Positions 40,864 to 43,501 of a stretch of DNA of 43,501 nucleotides are shown here, piece by piece. The translations under genes were made by a program, and so were the position numbers. Within the stretch, counting starts at the first letter, position 1. Each line of letters starts with the position of its first letter. Source of the stretch: Sandaracinus sp. (GTDB lineage Bacteria > Myxococcota_A > Polyangia > Polyangiales > Houyiibacteriaceae). The stretch is taken from the NCBI GenBank assembly GCA_002699025.1, contig PABA01000234.1, positions 9,783 to 53,283 on the forward strand, read 5' to 3'. The notes under the pieces were generated by a model. The model did not search any database. It was not told where the DNA came from and saw nothing but the letters and a program-made list of their open reading frames with translations.

Positions 40864-41406
40864 GGGAGCTCCGGCGCAGCACGCGCGCGGGGTAGCGGAG
40901 GGGCGAAGATCGGAAGAACGGGGCTCGGAAGAACGGGGCTCGGAGGACGCCTCGAAGACGCGGCTCCAAGACGCGGCTCGAAGACACGGCTCGGAGGTTG
41001 GACACCGTTCGAGCAAAGCTCGGGCCAAGTGCGAGCGTATGGCTCATCGCCCTCGATGGGGGAGGCTCCGTGCAGCACTTGCTCATGGGGCGCAAAACGT
41101 GCGCACGGGGTTTCGCTCGCTTTCCGTGGGGGAAACTCGACGCTCGAGGTCGACGTGACCTTCCCACCGCGTTCCAGAGAAGCGAACGAGGCGGCCGAAC
41201 GGAACCCCCCGCCCTCGAGACCGCGACGCCAGCTACGCGGCGTGGGGCGGCCTGCCCCGGCGGACGGCGCCGCCCGCGCCCGCCAGCCCGGCGCCACCGG
41301 TCCCGTTCCCGGTTCGCGCGTCCCATCGCCGCTCCTGGTGCCCCGTCGACGCGTCACCGCCGACCCGTCCCGGGGACGAGTCGGCGGCGAGCGCGCGGGG
41401 TGCGAC
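40864..41406. other. Gap between the Usp operon and ccoG, with tandem repeats
   Basis: A leader of short tandem repeats lies at 40911-40991: CGGAAGAACGGGGCT twice, one 12-bp variant, then CGAAGACGCGGCT-type units three times. Further out are the promoter at 41012 and a 10-bp palindrome CGTGCGCACG at 41098-41107. The part near ccoG (41160-41406) shows nothing recognisable. No gene is supported. Confidence 0.65.
41012..41027 (-). promoter_or_regulatory. Sigma-54 promoter of the tandem-Usp/sensor operon
   Basis: On the minus strand the sequence reads TGGCCCGAGCTTTGCT. Only one base differs from TGGCACG in the -24 element and TTGCT at -12 is perfect, with GG and GC 12 bp apart. The predicted start near 41001 leaves a leader of about 140 bases that carries the 15/13-bp tandem repeats. 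A palindrome CGTGCGCACG lies about 75 bp upstream. Confidence 0.6.
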
Positions 41407-42804
41407 TCAGTGCGGGCCGAGGAAGGTGGCCTCGAGCTGCCGCGGGTCCCCGTCGCCGTCCTCCGGGGCGACCTGCACGCGGATCGGCGGCGCCTCGGCC
41501 ATCTCCTCCCGGGGCAGCCGCACGATGACCGGCACGTGCCGGCTGCCGCCACCGTCGAGGCTCACCTCGGCCATGGGGAAGACGTACTCGAGGGCGCCTT
41601 CCTCGTCGGGAGTGCTCAACGTGTAGGTGACCTCGCCGTCGGTCTTGTTGACGACGTGGATCTGCACCGTGTTGCGCACGATGCCGTCCTCGACGACGAA
41701 GGGCTCGCCGCCACCGGGGCGGAGCAGGTTCGCCGCGAAGGGCTCGTGGCTGCGGAACGCGAAGGTCACGCCGACGACCCAGAGCACCAGGATGCCGGCG
41801 TAGATGAGCAGGCGCGGCCGGAAGAAGCGCCGGACGCCGCCCTCGAGGGCCTTCTGCGTGTCGTAGCGGACGAGCCCGCGGTCGCGGCCGAGCTTGTCCA
41901 TGACCTCGTCACAGGCGTCGATGCAGGCCGCGCAGCCGATGCACTCCATCTGCAGCCCGTTGCGGATGTCGATGCCCGTCGGGCAGACGTTCACGCAGCG
42001 CTTGCAGTCGATGCAGTCGCCGACCTCCTTCTCGGGCTGCTTCTTCGACTTCTTCCCGCGGGGCTCCCCGCGATCGACGTCGTAGCCGATGATCAGCGTG
42101 TCGTCGTCGAGGAGCGTCGACTGGAGCCGGCCGTAGGGGCAGATGATCAGGCAGAGCTGCTCCCGGAACCAGGCGAAGTTGAAGTAGAGCACGATGCTCA
42201 TGCCCGCCATCCAGGCGAAGGCCTCGGGGTGGTCCGAGGGAGGGCCGCCGATCATCTCGAGCATCGAGGGGAGCGAGACGAAGTAGCTCAGGAAGAAGTG
42301 GGCGAAGAAGAGGCTGAGCAGGATGAAGAGGACGTGCTTGAGGCCCTTCCGCCAGAGCTTGTCGCCGTTCATGGGGCCGGCGTTCCGCTTGATGCGGGCG
42401 TTCCGCGGGCCCTCGATGAAGCGCTCGATGCGCCGGTAGACGCCCTCGAGGAAGACGGTCTGGGGGCATGCGTAGCCGCACCAGACGCGCCCGAAGAGGG
42501 TGGTCACGACGAAGAGGAGGAACGCCAGGCCCGTGAGCAGGAAGAAGAAGAGCCAGAAGTCCTGCGCGTTGAAGCTCGAGCCGAAGAGGTAGAAGCGGCG
42601 GTGGGGGAGGTCGAGGAAGACCGCCGGCCGGTCGTTGATCTGGATGAAGGGGAGCGCCAGGTAGATGACGATCAGGGCCGCGAAGACGACGTAGCGGAAG
42701 CGCGTGAAGCGGCCCTTCACGTCGGCTGGCTGGACGAAATTGCGCGACCCGTCCTTGTTGAGCGAGCTGGCGGGCTCGTTGATGACGGGGAGAGACTTGG
42801 ACAT
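41407..42804 (-). CDS. ccoG: CcoG/FixG cytochrome c oxidase accessory protein
   Basis: This 465-residue membrane iron-sulfur protein is needed for cbb3-type oxidase biogenesis and has been linked to copper reduction. It shows about five membrane spans, including FRYVVFAALIVIYLALPFIQI, DFWLFFFLLTGLAFLLFVV and LLIYAGILVLWVVGVTFAF. The motif WCGYACPQTVF is present. Two ferredoxin-type clusters follow as CIDCKRCVNVCPTG and CIGCAACIDACDE. The C-terminal beta domain (IHVVNKTDGEVTYTL...) faces the periplasm. The start at 42804 has AGG at a fitting distance. No ccoNOP genes are in the window; they may lie beyond the right edge or elsewhere. Confidence 0.96.
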   Translation of the reverse strand: MSKSLPVINEPASSLNKDGSRNFVQPADVKGRFTRFRYVVFAALIVIYLALPFIQINDRPAVFLDLPHRRFYLFGSSFNAQDFWLFFFLLTGLAFLLFVVTTLFGRVWCGYACPQTVFLEGVYRRIERFIEGPRNARIKRNAGPMNGDKLWRKGLKHVLFILLSLFFAHFFLSYFVSLPSMLEMIGGPPSDHPEAFAWMAGMSIVLYFNFAWFREQLCLIICPYGRLQSTLLDDDTLIIGYDVDRGEPRGKKSKKQPEKEVGDCIDCKRCVNVCPTGIDIRNGLQMECIGCAACIDACDEVMDKLGRDRGLVRYDTQKALEGGVRRFFRPRLLIYAGILVLWVVGVTFAFRSHEPFAANLLRPGGGEPFVVEDGIVRNTVQIHVVNKTDGEVTYTLSTPDEEGALEYVFPMAEVSLDGGGSRHVPVIVRLPREEMAEAPPIRVQVAPEDGDGDPRQLEATFLGPH

Positions 42805-43045
42805 CGCAAACCTCGCGAGGGGACCGTGGGGGAGCGCAGCTTCTGCGCGGTGTCCCGGGCCATCCCCGCGCGTCGGTCGCGCCGGGGTGGCCGCTGTGCG
42901 TTGCCTCGCGGGGGTTGCAAGTCCCGGGCCCAACCTTCCCTTACGGAACCCGCCGCCCAGACCGCCCCCGAAGCGCCCCGCCCCGACCAAACTGCCGCGG
43001 CTGGCAGGCCCCCGAGCGCCGCCCACGGCGCCTGCCCTTCCGAAT
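42805..43045. other. ccoG upstream region with hairpin
   Basis: A short inverted repeat GCGCAG-CTT-CTGCGC lies at 42834-42848 in the expected leader. No FNR-type box (TTGAT-N4-ATCAA) is visible. Beyond about 42940 nothing is recognisable until the direct repeats. Confidence 0.45.
42916..42931 (-). promoter_or_regulatory. Weak candidate sigma-54 promoter of ccoG
   Basis: On the minus strand GGGCCCGGGACTTGCA has a full TTGCA at -12 and GG at the right spacing, but the -24 part deviates from TGGCAC. The predicted start would be about 100 bases before the ccoG ATG. Confidence 0.3.
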
Positions 43046-43250
43046 TCCCTCCCTTCGGTCGGGATGCTCTCCGCTCTCCGCCGTCCGCTCTCCGTGCTGG
43101 CGCTCGACTTCACGGTCCATGCCGCCTTCGCGGAGTCGGCCGCGTCGACTGAAGCGGGAATCCCTCCCTTCGGTCGGGGTGCTCTCCGCTCTCCGCCGTC
43201 CGCTCTCCGTGCTGGCGCTCGACTTCACGGTCCATGCCGCCTTCGCGGAG
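43046..43250. repeat. 90-bp direct repeat, two copies
   Basis: Copies at 43046-43135 and 43161-43250 begin TCCCTCCCTTCGGTCGG and end CCGCCTTCGCGGAG. They differ by a single base (GGGATGC against GGGGTGC). Between them lie 25 unrelated bases. Related degenerate pieces in the opposite orientation occur near 12938-13049. The open frames through this region only translate the repeat. Confidence 0.9.
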
Positions 43251-43305
43251 AACCCCGGCGAAGACAGCGCGAGAGCGGTAGAGCCACGCTGCGGCAAGGG
43301 CGGCG

Positions 43306-43397
43306 CACCGGCCGCGTGAGCGGCGAAGTCACGCCGCTGTAGAGGGGAGCACACCGGCCGCGTGAGCGGCAAAGCCACGCCCCTGCAGAGGGGAGCG
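43306..43397. repeat. 46-bp tandem repeat, two copies
   Basis: CACCGGCCGCGTGAGCGGC starts both units (43306-43351 and 43352-43397), and each ends with AGAGGGGAGC. A more degenerate partial copy seems to precede them from about 43265. No gene is supported. Confidence 0.8.
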
Positions 43398-43414
43398 CCC
43401 CCATCTCTGCCCGG

Positions 43415-43501
43415 TAGCCCGCCCCACGGAGCCGCCTTCGTGCACCGTCGAAGAACCGACCCGTGTGACGCGAGCGAAGCGAGCGCCGAGCGGCCCACGG
43501 C
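43415..43501. repeat. Dispersed repeat, right-end copy
   Basis: This begins TAGCCCGCCCCACGGAGCCG and ends in GCGAGCGAAGCGAGCGCCGAG plus flanking bases, matching bases 1-90 in the same orientation with few changes and small length differences in the middle. It runs into the window edge, so its full length is unknown. Confidence 0.75.

Noticed and set aside
42941-43498. A 185-codon minus-strand frame at the right edge
   Set aside because: It lies wholly in the 46-bp tandem, 90-bp direct and dispersed repeats and translates the same repeat twice, so it is a repeat artefact.
1-43501. tRNA or rRNA genes, transposases and integrases
   Set aside because: I saw no tRNA-like cloverleaf, rRNA block or transposase/integrase motif on either strand. 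A covariance-model scan would be needed to exclude short RNAs.

Overview
The window is about 43.5 kb of very GC-rich DNA with about 33 supportable protein genes and no rRNA, tRNA or CRISPR array that I could see. It most resembles a chromosome segment of a Myxococcota bacterium, probably of the Polyangiales/Sandaracinaceae kind. The signs are a MopE-type DCDD-repeat lipoprotein, lipoproteins with long DAG-type repeats, a Ser/Thr kinase ending in a PEGA domain, a DUF4388 (PATAN) response regulator, many sigma-54 activators, and Pro/Ala/Lys-rich low-complexity tails. This placement is inferred from gene style, not from a marker gene.

Left part, 1 to 13 kb. A minus-strand set encodes a GAF/sigma-54 activator, dapF and two coupled signalling proteins whose catalytic or phosphorylation residues are partly degenerate. 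Divergent from the activator is a peroxide-defence module, ahpC-ahpD, with dps further on. The divergent gap holds three copies of a 16-bp palindrome and a canonical -24/-12 promoter, so this looks like a self-contained sigma-54 peroxide switch. After it come a MopE-like lipoprotein, a membrane-anchored thioredoxin fold without its CxxC, and a second sigma-54 activator with a PAS-like sensor.

Middle part, 13 to 30 kb. Two very large secreted alpha-2-macroglobulin-like paralogues overlap by four bases. Each carries, in its middle, a segment resembling the C-terminal part of the GspG/T2SSG pseudopilin. They are followed by a small Rieske protein, two lipoproteins (one built from two eight-cysteine repeats, one with 15-bp tandem DNA repeats), a Ser/Thr kinase with a TonB-C-like partner, and a stand-alone 5'-3' exonuclease of the PolI N-domain family.

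Right part, 30 to 42.8 kb. After an SfsA protein with a histone-H1-like tail comes a dense oxygen/NO/redox stress island. It has four universal-stress genes (five Usp domains), a hemerythrin followed by an NtrC-type regulator, a globin-coupled histidine kinase, a CheY-like receiver, a hybrid PAS histidine kinase, a small tandem SH3-like protein, a nitrate-reductase-associated-like protein, and ccoG. Sequences matching -24/-12 promoters lie before most of these transcription units. I infer a regulon run by the local two-component proteins through sigma-54.

Non-coding structure is rich: GTGCCC/CTGCCC hexamer arrays with a 42-bp repeat around sfsA, a 24-bp inverted repeat near 35.86 kb, tandem and direct repeats near 43 kb, an 82-bp tandem duplication of the end of a regulator gene, and one dispersed repeat present at both ends of the window.
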